Shown one piece after another: positions 1 through 9,500 of a DNA stretch of 64,000 nt (the first letter of the stretch is position 1; each line of letters opens with the position of its first letter). Origin of the DNA: JAGPCK01 sp041675505 (GTDB lineage: Bacteria; Bacteroidota; Bacteroidia; UKL13-3). A program made the translations under genes and the position numbers. Where the stretch lies: the NCBI GenBank assembly GCA_041675505.1, contig JBAYTR010000003.1, positions 234,424 to 298,423 of the forward strand, read 5' to 3'. A model generated the notes under the pieces. That model saw only the letters and a list, made by a program, of their open reading frames with translations. It was not told where the DNA came from and searched no databases.

Positions 1-851
1 TGGTTGAACAATCGTTCAGCCTCTTCACGTGAGTCAGGTTCTAAAGAGATATGCATGTTGTTTCCCTGCACTACCTTAAATCCCATTTCCTCGGGTGCAT
101 CAGTACCCATCAGTATGTGATTAGCTGTTATAGGAAGTTCTACATGCAATACAAGTTTCTTTAATTCATCAGCTACTGGCGGATGGTCAGCATCGGCAGG
201 TAAATCACCGAAACGTTGTATACCACTACCGGTAAAGTCAGTTTTGAAAACCGATTGGTAGAACATGAATGCTTCTTCAGTGTTGCCCGGGAAGTTGAGG
301 TAGGTGCAAACGCGTGCCCTGTTATCCTGGCGATTTTCTTTGCGCAGTTTAAACTGCGCTTCGATATACTGATCAAGATTACCTAAAGCTATGGTGAATC
401 CTTCTTTGAATCCGAGTTCAATAATTTTTTCTAAATCGGCCAGTGAGTTGTAGGAGATAACAATATCAACCAAGGTGGTATTGGCGGTTTGTTCTATAAA
501 AGTGTTGGACCAAAGTGACCTTGGGAAATCCACATTGAGCTTCCCGTTTTCATCACAAAATGCGTCTAAGCCGGAGAAGTTTTTAAACGGAACTATTTTT
601 TGATAATCAGCTTTGCACCAATGTTTCTCATTCTCGGGGCTAATCATACAATACAGCCAGCTCCCACCTTCACGAAAATCCATTGACTTCGTTTGGGTAC
701 GATAGGGTTGTGGTGCCCACCACAAATCAAGCAGTTCAGGTTTGGTCCAGGCATCCCAAACAAGATTCAGGTCGGCCGCAAAGGCACGTTTAACATGGAT
801 GGTGTTGTTTTCCTTGTTTACGGAAAAGTCAAATTGCAAATGAGGGTTCAT
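1..851 (-). CDS. SRPBCC (AHSA1-like) and PhnB/VOC fusion protein, C-terminus outside the window
   Basis: The reading frame is open from the ATG at 851 to the left edge, so about 283 residues are visible and the C-terminus is missing. Residues 1-150 look like an AHSA1-type SRPBCC fold, with the family signature region VWDAWTKPELLDLWWAPQPY near the N-terminus. From about residue 165 a second domain starts that looks like PhnB of the VOC superfamily (YLNFPGNTEEAFMFYQSVF, then IQRFGDLP and ILMGTD). Both families bind small hydrophobic ligands, but the substrate cannot be read from sequence. The ATG overlaps the TGA of the upstream ArsR gene (ATGA), so the two are probably translationally coupled and co-regulated. 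Both domains are recognised with fair confidence; no function for the fusion is claimed. Confidence 0.8.
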   Translation of the reverse strand, partial: MNPHLQFDFSVNKENNTIHVKRAFAADLNLVWDAWTKPELLDLWWAPQPYRTQTKSMDFREGGSWLYCMISPENEKHWCKADYQKIVPFKNFSGLDAFCDENGKLNVDFPRSLWSNTFIEQTANTTLVDIVISYNSLADLEKIIELGFKEGFTIALGNLDQYIEAQFKLRKENRQDNRARVCTYLNFPGNTEEAFMFYQSVFKTDFTGSGIQRFGDLPADADHPPVADELKKLVLHVELPITANHILMGTDAPEEMGFKVVQGNNMHISLEPDSREEAERLFN

Positions 852-1168
852 TTTTTATTTTTTTTAAGTTGTAATAATACATTGTCGAGTTGATTAAAGC
901 GGGTTTCCCAAATTTTCCTGAATTGTTCTAACCATTTATCAATTTCTTTCATTTTTTTTATCTCCAGTTGGTAATAAATTTCCCGGCCTTGTTGATCTTG
1001 TTTTACCAGTTCACACTCGGTTAAAATACGTAAGTGTTTGGACACGGCCTGCCTGCTTATATCAAAATGTTCGGCCAGTGCATTCGGAGTCATAGCTTGT
1101 AGTGCAATAAGGGTGATTATAGCTCTACGGGTAGGGTCAGCTATAGCTTGAAAAACGTCTCTTCTCAT
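848..1168 (-). CDS. ArsR-family winged-helix transcriptional regulator
   Basis: A 106-residue protein made almost entirely of one winged helix. MRRDVFQAIADPTRRAIITL is the typical start of ArsR/SdpR-like repressors and DISRQAVSKHLRILTECELV is the recognition helix region. The wing follows with QGREIYYQLE. No metal-binding ELCV-type cysteine motif is present, so it is unlikely to be a metal sensor. The ATG at 1168 is preferred to the in-frame TTG at 1189 because the TTG lies inside a palindromic operator candidate. The gene overlaps the SRPBCC-PhnB fusion by 4 nt. ArsR genes coupled to an AHSA1-domain gene are a common bacterial arrangement in which the repressor controls its own operon. Confidence 0.9.
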   Translation of the reverse strand: MRRDVFQAIADPTRRAIITLIALQAMTPNALAEHFDISRQAVSKHLRILTECELVKQDQQGREIYYQLEIKKMKEIDKWLEQFRKIWETRFNQLDNVLLQLKKNKK

Positions 1169-1184
1169 GTAACAAAAATTATAA

Positions 1185-1225
1185 TGCAACTAATCGGTTG
1201 CAAATATATGTGCAACTTTTCGGTT
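1185..1225. promoter_or_regulatory. Probable ArsR operator upstream of the ArsR/SRPBCC-PhnB operon
   Basis: A perfect dyad TGCAAC-TAATCG-GTTGCA lies at 1185-1202, 17 nt upstream of the ArsR ATG. A near copy of its left half plus spacer (TGCAACTTTTCGGTT, 2 mismatches) follows at 1211-1225, 26 nt further on, which is close to two and a half helical turns. A further dyad GTTGCA-N8-TGCAAC joins the two. Dyads of this size just upstream of the gene are typical of autoregulating ArsR repressors. Binding is inferred. Confidence 0.55.
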
Positions 1226-1295
1226 TCGCAAATATTTTTCACGCGTTAATGTAAAAGTAATTTTTTGTTGATTTAACGGGAGAGATGTTAAGGCT

Positions 1296-4200
1296 TTATT
1301 CTCTGCTCTCGCGTATTAAAGTAATGTGTCCCGTGTGTGTTTTATGATATCCGCTTTTGCGTTTTATTTCTACAATATAAAAATATTCACCGGCCGGACT
1401 TTCAAAGTTGCGTTGGTTGGTGCCATACCATTTTTCAGTTACATCTTTGGTTTCAAACATCAATTGTCCCCAGCGGTTGTATATACGCACGTGTACTTGG
1501 TCACACGCGGGATCAAGTCCTGCTACATACCAGCCCTCGTTTTTATCATCCTGATTGGGCGTAATTACATTGGGTACAAAAAACTGTTGCGTAGAGTCAG
1601 ATAACTCAATTTTTTGTTCAGTAGAATCGGCACAGGGAAGTCCTGGGTTGATTAAAAGTTTTACCGTGTATTCACCGGGTTGTTCATATACATGTGTGGG
1701 AGAGAGGTTAATAGTGTCGGTATTCCCATCGTCAAAATCCCACTTAAACGTAAGTACATTTTCTGAGGTATTGGTGAGGGTAATCTCATCAGAGCAAAGA
1801 TTATAGCTGTAAGTAAATTCGGCTTCAGCAGAAGGCAATGCTGTTATTGTTTTTTCTATGCTGTCAATCACATTGCAACTGCCTGAATCAATCAGGAGTA
1901 ATTTCACTTTAAATGTGCCGGCTTTAAATGTGTGTGATGGATTTGAAGTGGTATCCAGAGGGCTTCCGTCTCCGTAGTTCCAAATGTGCAACACTCCGCC
2001 AATGCTTTTGTTGTTCATGTTTACGGCTAGCGGGGCACAACCAGTGTTGGGCTGAGGTGTGAAATCGGCCTGAATAAAATCGCTGAGTTGTAAGTCAAAT
2101 TTAAATGAAGCATTACTACAGCGGGGGCTTAAGTTGGAAGTAAAAACAGCACCGGATGTTACAGGAAAATCACTGATAGGAGGAGAGTTGGCAGCAGGGC
2201 AACTGGAACATACCGATTGGTAAATGATACCACGTTTGTCAAACCTGCTGGTACCTCCGTCAACGTGGTCGCCACTCTGATTTCCCCCAAAATAAGTTGC
2301 ATATAAAATAGAATCTGCATCCCGGTTAAATACTACAATATAGAAATCTTCTCCATCACTCGTTTTCTGGTATGCATCAGGTGTAATAGGAAGTAAGGAA
2401 GTGTTATTGCCGGTGTTGATGCTCCCACCCCAGCCGCTAAAATAAATGTTGTCGCAATTGTCAACTAAAAAGGCAGAAGGCGATAGATCAGGTCCACCCA
2501 ATCCGGTACCGAATGTAGTAGAAAGGTTTATTACGCTAAACTGTTTGTTCATGCGAAACAAAAATTGTCCGCTATTGGGCATGTTGTATACACTGGCCGG
2601 AAAAACAGGAATGCTGCCATCGGTTTGCCCGGTGATATAAACTCTATCGCTTCGGTCAAGGTCAATAAAGTATACCTGGTCATAACCTGAAGTTCCTACA
2701 TAGGAAGAGTTAAAAACAGTATCACCTGTATTGTTCATGTGCAGAATAATTCCGTCACTTCTCCCTCCCTGAAAGTTTGGTTGCAACACACCTGCAGTTG
2801 TAGGAAAGTTACTGCTGTTGGAACCACCGCCCATAAATAATTCTTCGTTCCGGTTTAAGCGTACTGAATAAAGCGCATCATCTCCGCTTCCTCCGCAGTA
2901 GGTGCTCCACAGCAGTTGCGTTAAATCTTCGTTTAGTTTAAAAGCAACACCATCTTGTCCGCCACCGGCTGTTTTTTGAGGAGCACGATTGGTAGTGGGG
3001 AAATTAGGAGAAGTGGTGCACCCCGCTATATAATAGTTGTTCTGCTGATCAAAAATAATGTCACCCCGGTAATCATCAGCATAGTTAAATTGTAGTGTGG
3101 TGCTATTATTTAAGCCGTCAACACCCGCACCACCCACAAAAGTTGAGCCCAGCAGTTGCTTGCCGTCAATCGAAAATTTAGAGACAATAATATCACTCGA
3201 AGAATTATAGGAAGTGTCATAGGCAATAGGTGTGGTAGGAAAATTTCTGGAGTAGGTAGTGCCCATCACTACCAGATTATCGTTGTTGTCACACACTATG
3301 CTGTGGGGGTAATCATTGCCCTGACCGCCTAAATATGTTGCAAACAATAAGGAGTCACCATTCGTAGAATATTTACTGATGGTAATATCACACGGAAAAA
3401 ATCCGGTACCACCTCCATAAGTTTGTTGAAATGAGCCGGTATCCGTGGGGTAACCACCACTCATGGCACCTGTGGTAATACCTCCTGCGTACAGGTGTCC
3501 TTTTGAGTCGTACGTAGCCGTATGCCCGAAATTATCAGCTGTTGAGCCCGAGTAAGTGGAGAAAATCAGCAAGGGGTCAATAACAAGTGTTTCATTTTTA
3601 TTGTAATCCCCATCAATGGAAAAACTAAGTTCATTTTTATCCAGAACGAAATGACAAGGTACTTGTACTTCGGCATTTTTAATCCGCTGATAAGCATACG
3701 GACGTTGTTCAACTACTGTGTTTACTGATGTTTTAATATAAAGTTTGCCTTCACTCAACCACAAACTATCTGTGCCTGTAAAGCGTAGTTTTACAAGGTT
3801 GATTTGAGCTCGTGGATGTAAGAGGATATCATACTTTACACCCATGTTCAATTTCTGTATGCGTACATCTGTATGCTCATATATGTTTTTATATATGATT
3901 GATGAGTAAGCCCCGGCTTCACTGGCCCATTGTTCCTTTTGGTTACCTTGAAAGAAGTTGTAGTAATAATGTTGTTTTTGTTCCGGTACTACTTCGGCAT
4001 TGTTTGTCCCACCGCTAAAACTTACACGGAAACTATGCCCCTTCATAGAAAACTGATGTCCTTCATAATTGCGGTTAAAGTCTTTGCTGTGCCATTGCTG
4101 GATGTATTCCTTCAAGGGAGCATCATCGTAAAAGCAATATACCCATCCGTTTTTTTCCAGATAAATTGCACCGCTGCTCAACGCAGACTTATAAAGAATC

Positions 4201-4322
4201 TGCTTGGGCCATTGGCCTTTGTTCTGCACAAAAGGAACTGTATGTCGGGGAGCATCAGCCTTCGCAAACAAAGCCAAAGCACATAGTATACCTGCCGGAA
4301 GAACATTTGACCACTTGAACAT
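1296..4322 (-). CDS. Secreted SBBP-repeat/PKD protein with type B T9SS sorting domain
   Basis: A protein of 1008 residues. The ATG at 4322 begins a signal peptide (MFKWSNVLPAGILCALALFA); a TTG three codons upstream is less likely. Residues about 30-250 resemble the DUF7948 N-terminal domain (FVQNKGQWPKQILYKS). Residues 260-650 contain SBBP-type beta-propeller repeats, recognisable by recurring TYLGGQGND / TYCGGSGDD / SSYVGTSGYD blocks. Two PKD domains follow (WNYGDGSPLDTT and WDFDDGNTDT). The last 85 residues are a gliding-motility-associated CHU_C domain (VPNVITPNQDDKNEGW, IYNRWGQLMFE), the type B signal for T9SS. It should be exported to the cell surface or medium. Adhesive or structural use is inferred from the architecture; no catalytic motif was seen. 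Confidence 0.85.
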   Translation of the reverse strand: MFKWSNVLPAGILCALALFAKADAPRHTVPFVQNKGQWPKQILYKSALSSGAIYLEKNGWVYCFYDDAPLKEYIQQWHSKDFNRNYEGHQFSMKGHSFRVSFSGGTNNAEVVPEQKQHYYYNFFQGNQKEQWASEAGAYSSIIYKNIYEHTDVRIQKLNMGVKYDILLHPRAQINLVKLRFTGTDSLWLSEGKLYIKTSVNTVVEQRPYAYQRIKNAEVQVPCHFVLDKNELSFSIDGDYNKNETLVIDPLLIFSTYSGSTADNFGHTATYDSKGHLYAGGITTGAMSGGYPTDTGSFQQTYGGGTGFFPCDITISKYSTNGDSLLFATYLGGQGNDYPHSIVCDNNDNLVVMGTTYSRNFPTTPIAYDTSYNSSSDIIVSKFSIDGKQLLGSTFVGGAGVDGLNNSTTLQFNYADDYRGDIIFDQQNNYYIAGCTTSPNFPTTNRAPQKTAGGGQDGVAFKLNEDLTQLLWSTYCGGSGDDALYSVRLNRNEELFMGGGSNSSNFPTTAGVLQPNFQGGRSDGIILHMNNTGDTVFNSSYVGTSGYDQVYFIDLDRSDRVYITGQTDGSIPVFPASVYNMPNSGQFLFRMNKQFSVINLSTTFGTGLGGPDLSPSAFLVDNCDNIYFSGWGGSINTGNNTSLLPITPDAYQKTSDGEDFYIVVFNRDADSILYATYFGGNQSGDHVDGGTSRFDKRGIIYQSVCSSCPAANSPPISDFPVTSGAVFTSNLSPRCSNASFKFDLQLSDFIQADFTPQPNTGCAPLAVNMNNKSIGGVLHIWNYGDGSPLDTTSNPSHTFKAGTFKVKLLLIDSGSCNVIDSIEKTITALPSAEAEFTYSYNLCSDEITLTNTSENVLTFKWDFDDGNTDTINLSPTHVYEQPGEYTVKLLINPGLPCADSTEQKIELSDSTQQFFVPNVITPNQDDKNEGWYVAGLDPACDQVHVRIYNRWGQLMFETKDVTEKWYGTNQRNFESPAGEYFYIVEIKRKSGYHKTHTGHITLIRESRE

Positions 4323-4531
4323 GTATCGCAAGATAAATCAAAATGTACACTTTTACTTTCTGAGTCAGCACCCCATCGCTCATCTTACTATGTAACCGGA
4401 TAATTGTCTTCAGCCTATTAAAGGTGGTTTTATAGTTATGCTCGTTTTCAGTAAATATCCCTGAAATTTTTTTAGGTAACTTGCAACCTTCAAAGCAACT
4501 ATTCCGTCAATAGAATTAAGTAAATAGGTTG

Positions 4532-5083
4532 ATGACAGAGCAACACCGTGAAAAAGAGCTTGTTGAGGGTTGTGCCCGGGGAGATAAGCGGTGCCAGAAA
4601 ATGCTTTATGACCTGTATGGGAAAAAAATGTACGGAGTAAGTTTAAGATATTGCCATAACCAGGATGTTGCGAAAGACATTGTTCAGGATGCATTTATAA
4701 AAATCCTTACTAATATCTCGCGCTTTCGATTCACCGGTCCGCTGGAGGCTTGGGTTCGCAGAATTGTGGTGAACACGGCCATTCAGTTCTACAGGGATAA
4801 AATGCAGGTAAATGAAGTAGATCTTGACCACGCATCGTATGAGCTAAAAAATGACTTTACTTTTGAAAAACTATCTCAGGATGAGATTCTTAAAATGATT
4901 CAAAATCTTGCACCGGGATACAGAACCATATTTAACATGTACATTATTGAAGGCTATTCACATGCAGAGATTGCTGAGCAGTTGGGCATAAGTGAAAGCA
5001 CCTCTAAATCACAACTTTCCCGCGCAAGAGTAATTTTGCAGGAGGCCATTTTAAAATTAAACACATCACCACTTGGAAAATAA
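4532..5083 (+). CDS. RNA polymerase sigma factor, ECF subfamily
   Basis: A 183-residue sigma-70 family protein with only regions 2 and 4. Region 2 is seen in DIVQDAFIKILTNISRF and WVRRIVVNTAIQFYRD, and region 4 in GYSHAEIAEQLGISESTSKS followed by QLSRARVIL. The ATG at 4532 is preferred to the adjacent TTG at 4529. The 3' end overlaps the next gene by 11 nt. That gene encodes a single-span membrane protein, the usual position for a cognate anti-sigma factor. The promoters it recognises cannot be read from this window. It is transcribed divergently from the SBBP/PKD protein gene at 1296-4322. Confidence 0.9.
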   Translation: MTEQHREKELVEGCARGDKRCQKMLYDLYGKKMYGVSLRYCHNQDVAKDIVQDAFIKILTNISRFRFTGPLEAWVRRIVVNTAIQFYRDKMQVNEVDLDHASYELKNDFTFEKLSQDEILKMIQNLAPGYRTIFNMYIIEGYSHAEIAEQLGISESTSKSQLSRARVILQEAILKLNTSPLGK

Positions 5084-6410
5084 CAGCAACATAAACAATC
5101 GGTTTGATGAGTTTTTCAAAAACAGTTTTGAAAGCTTTGAACCGTCATTGCCTGATTCTACGTGGAATGAAATAGATCAATCAGTTAGCAATGCATCAGC
5201 CGGCTCATCAGTTGCCGGAGCAAAAACGGTAATCAGCATTATCATCAAAGCAGCAGCAGTGCTTCTTCCGCTTGCAGGTATTACGTATTTCGTGCTTACC
5301 AACACTACAGAAGAAAAGCAGCAAACACTTACGCAAACAGAGCAAGTTAGCTCTCAGGAAATTACTGCAAAACAAGAAGAAGTTCCCTCAGATAATAATG
5401 CCGAGATAGAGACAAAACCGCAACAGGAGTCTCTGCAGAAAGAAGAGGCTGCAAACGGGGAGACAGTAAAGCAGCACAATTCTTCAGAAAAAGAAATCAG
5501 AGCTTTATCAGCAAGCAACCCATCAATCCATAAAGGAGTCAATCAACCAACTTCAGCTCAAAATGCAGGACAGGGCAATACTTTACCTGCCAATAAGGCT
5601 ACTTCACCCAAATCGGTTTCGGTTAATGGTATTTCATCAACAAATAGCGATGTGCTTAACTTTTCTGCTGGCAAAATCGAGTTGTGTGTGGGGGAGGTGG
5701 TGGAATTTAAAAATACATCTAAAGGATTTGACCGTTTTCGTTGGGATTTTGATGACGGAAGTTACTATGATCAGTCAGGTGCCTCAGCGGTTACTCATGG
5801 ATTTGCAAAAGAAGGCATTTACAATGTTACACTATTGGCTTACAAAGGCAGCGAAATTGTGCGTTACTCCTCCAGATTAAAGGTTACAGCAGTAATTGCA
5901 TACTTTTCAATTGATTACTCTTATGCGCCTTACATTAAGTTCAATAATCAGTCGAAAAATGCACAGGCTTATGTGTGGGATTTTGGCGACCACTCTTCTT
6001 TACAGAGTGAGGTTTCACCTCGTCACAAATTTGATAATGATGGGCTGGCAGCAGTAAAGTTAATAGCCCAAAACGGAGCATGTGCTGATACATTCCGTTT
6101 AGAGTTTAACACTACAGCCAAAACGATTGATGAAAACGGGCTGGTTATTCCCAACGTATTCACACCAAATAATGATGGACTAAATGATGAATGGGCAATA
6201 AATGCGGGAGAAATAAACCGCATCAAAATTACCATTCTTGACCGCACGGGTAAGAGAGTTTTTGAAACTACGGGCAGTTCTAAAAAATGGAACGGCCTTG
6301 ACAGTTTAGGAAAAGAGTGCCCATCGGGTGATTATTATTACATAGTATCCTATACCTCAGGAGATAATGAGGAAAAGACAAAAACGGGTTTACTTAAATT
6401 AATCAGATAA
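5073..6410 (+). CDS. Single-span membrane PKD protein with type B T9SS C-terminal domain; candidate anti-sigma factor
   Basis: A 445-residue protein. The only plausible start is the TTG at 5073, inside the end of the sigma gene; no in-frame ATG exists before the membrane segment. Residues 1-50 are hydrophilic and presumably cytoplasmic, with FDEFFKNSFESFEPSLPDST, a pattern I associate with membrane proteins encoded next to Bacteroidota ECF sigma genes. One membrane span lies at about 52-76. A Glu/Gln-rich linker covers 77-185. Two PKD domains follow (about 190-350; WDFDDGSYY, WDFGDHSS), then a CHU_C domain (about 358-445; VIPNVFTPNNDGLNDEW, ILDRTGKRVFE). With the N-terminus inside, the PKD and sorting domains face the periplasm or beyond. 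The anti-sigma role is inferred from position and topology. A plain T9SS substrate with a signal anchor is the alternative. Confidence 0.75.
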   Translation: MENNSNINNRFDEFFKNSFESFEPSLPDSTWNEIDQSVSNASAGSSVAGAKTVISIIIKAAAVLLPLAGITYFVLTNTTEEKQQTLTQTEQVSSQEITAKQEEVPSDNNAEIETKPQQESLQKEEAANGETVKQHNSSEKEIRALSASNPSIHKGVNQPTSAQNAGQGNTLPANKATSPKSVSVNGISSTNSDVLNFSAGKIELCVGEVVEFKNTSKGFDRFRWDFDDGSYYDQSGASAVTHGFAKEGIYNVTLLAYKGSEIVRYSSRLKVTAVIAYFSIDYSYAPYIKFNNQSKNAQAYVWDFGDHSSLQSEVSPRHKFDNDGLAAVKLIAQNGACADTFRLEFNTTAKTIDENGLVIPNVFTPNNDGLNDEWAINAGEINRIKITILDRTGKRVFETTGSSKKWNGLDSLGKECPSGDYYYIVSYTSGDNEEKTKTGLLKLIR

Positions 6411-6527
6411 AAAATCATATACTTGACATTAATAAATAAATCAGCTATGTTAGCACAGCAATTTAAAGTCGTTAAAGATCGCTCCGGAGGAGTACCTTCA
6501 ACGCATAACTCATTAAATAACAAATCA

Positions 6528-9500
6528 ATGACGCAAAAAAGAAAACAACATCTTTTTTCTTGGCTGATGATTCTTTCGGGAATTATGCTGGCAAGTAATG
6601 TTTTTGGACAAGCCACCATCAGTACAAACTATCCGCTTAATCGGGTGTGTAAAAACCAAACGGTTGCCGTAACTATGTCGAATTCACCGGCCGGGGCAAC
6701 TAGTTGGATTTGGACTTGGGGCGATGGAAGTGGAAACACTCCGTCTACAATTCCACAAACTCAACATTTTTATGCTACACCTGGCAAGTACATTATTAGT
6801 TGTTTAGTTACAGGTAGTAGTCCTGCCACAACTATTTTTAGTGATACGGTTTACGTAAATGAGTTGCCTAACGCAGACATTTTTTCTACCAATGGCACAC
6901 TACATTGTAATCCCGCAACGGTTTGTTTTAGAGATAATTCAACTACTGCAACACCTTTGGCGGGCCAACCCGTTGCCCCCCTTACCACACGTTTAGTGTT
7001 GTTTGGTGATGGTGGTCGTGACCAGAATGCTGTGAGTGTTAAGAATTTTTGCTATTCATACCCCACCCCTGATTATAATGTTTATACTATAACCATATCA
7101 GTAAGAGATGCTAATGGTTGTATGGATACCCTACGTTTACTCAATTATATATATATAGTGGGTGATTTAGGTGCACGTTACACTGTAAGTGCTCCTGAAG
7201 GATGTAAGCAAACACCCGTGAGATTTTATACTGACGCTACCTTTTATAATTCAACCCGTGCAGAAGTTGTTTACCCTGACTCAGTTAAACGTTTTCGTTG
7301 GGTATTTGGCGATGGATCATTCGATACAGTTAATTGGTCGCAAACCACGCATCGCTATACAGCACATGGAATATTCACCCCCAGTTTAATAGTTGAAGAC
7401 ATTAATGGATGTAAAGATACGTTCTCTCTTAACGGTGCTGTTCGTAATACATTCTTTGCTTTTGATGTAGACGCAATTGCCAATCCCATATGCGCTAACC
7501 CAGGTAAAATTACCTGGACACAAACCCCAGTTATTGGCGGAGCAAAGGTTTGGGAATTTTGGATTAGTCCGAATCCACCATTCGACCCTAATACAGGAAC
7601 CTATTCTCACTCTTGGAAAGTGCTTTCGCCAGACCCTAAGGTTTTTATGGAAGACGGGACTTTTCAGCCCAGCAGAACTATTCCATGCGGTATGGCCCGT
7701 ACCCGACTCAAAATTACTGCCCCTGGTTGTAAAGATACCACTTGGTTCTGGGATACAGTAGAAGTGCTTGGCCCTAAAGCAACGATAGAAATACCTGGCG
7801 ATAATTCAACCGCAATAGCAGATAGCATGCGCTATCAATGTAAAATTGTTAACCCTGTTCACTTTCCTAATAACTCTTGTCATTACAAAGCATTTAATGT
7901 TGTAAGGTTATGGGATTTTGGTGACCGTTATGCTCGTCAATGTACAACAGACACCAAGAATGGAATCAATGTAAACGGTCATGATACGTTGAGTTTGATT
8001 GATCCTGTGAACTACCCTCCGGGTGTAAACAGACCTTGTAATTGTAACTTCTCTAAAGATTCATTACCTGTGCACGTATACACAGATTGGGACGTATTAG
8101 CATTACGATCAGTTGGCGGGCAAACCTTTATTCAGCCTAACCAACCTCCTTACAGCAATAAAAACTTCAATTGCTATACTGTTAAGTTGATACTTTATGA
8201 TACAGTGAACCTTTGTGGTGATACCGCACAAGTGCAATTACCTCTAGGACCTCCAAAGTCAGGTCCAAATGAAGCATTAATTGGGCCTGGTTTGAGAGTT
8301 GTACACCCTAGCTTTTCTAATGCAGATCCTACAACATTCAGATATTTACCAAGCAGTCTTATGTGTTTTGGGCCAGCACCTAATGGAATTTATTTTGACC
8401 TGAGCCAAACAGTTCCATCATGTACCAGAGCTTGGGTGGCCATTAACTATGACTCAGCTGCAGGTATTCAAGATAATAAATGGGTAAAACAACCCGGTCA
8501 CTTTCAACAATTGAATAATCAAGGGCCATGGGTACCTCCCCCAGCACCCAAACAGTGGCCAAACATGATAGCCAGAAACTATTATGAAAACCCTGGTATA
8601 GCTGATACAAATGGATGGGTAACCGTAGGTTTGGTTACAGCCAATGGCTATGGAAGTAACATGTGTTATGATACCACCTATTATCATCGCATGCTGAGAT
8701 TTACACCTTTTAGCCCGGAATGGATAATTGTTGACAAATTTGCAAACGGTAATGAAAGAGACTTTGGTTGCAAGCCGTTCCTTGTTAGAGGTTCATTAAT
8801 TGACGACTATCAAGACAGTGTGTTGGCCATTTTCTGGAACTGGCAAGATGGTTGGGTAGATGTAGATAGTATTTTCCGTCCGGGAACCAAACGAAATAAC
8901 ATTCCTGTAAGCAATTACACTCGATGGAAGTATAAAATAAATCCTGAAGGTCAGGTAGTAAGCAGTCAGAATGTTTCTTTCATTATTGATACTATTGTAG
9001 GAGAAGATACCTTGTCGCATGTGTATCAGAAAGCCGGACGTTACTATCCTAACGTTACCATGATACTCACAGATGGATGTATGCGATTTAAAACCAAAGA
9101 AGTTGTTGTTGGTTTTTATACTGAAGCAGCTGTAAATGATACCGTAGTGTGCGTGGGTGATACTGTAACTTTCAGGGATAGTGCATTCTATTATATTAAA
9201 CCTGAGCCAATTTTCCCTCCGTACTATGTTTTCAGGTTGGGTAGGGACCCTTGGTTGGGCGGTTACAGGTCCGTTGCACCTACCAGTCCTTATACATTTG
9301 AACAAATTACTTGGAAGGTAGATAAACGATCAATCACTGGTACTGACTCTTTTGTAGTTCAGTTTGTTAATGGAGCTAATCAATATGCCTTTAAGGAAAG
9401 AGGTTTATACACCATCAGCATGATTGTTAGAGATAGCACAGGCTGTTACGATACTGCACGTGTTAAGGTGAATGTAGTGGGTGTAGATGCTGGAGTTTAT

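Noticed and set aside
1326..4286. Several plus-strand frames inside the SBBP/PKD protein gene
   Set aside because: They are shadows of a long minus-strand gene with clear domains throughout.
4410..4694. Minus-strand frame in front of the sigma gene
   Set aside because: Most of it is antisense to the ECF sigma gene and its product has no signal, span or family likeness.
5073..5083. Sigma gene and following gene as a frameshifted single gene
   Set aside because: The two are in different frames but each has complete domains; an 11-nt overlap with a TTG start is normal for coupled sigma/anti-sigma genes.
6423..6527. N-terminal extension of the giant PKD protein to the TTG at 6423
   Set aside because: It would put 35 hydrophilic residues ahead of a good signal peptide that begins with an ATG at 6528.
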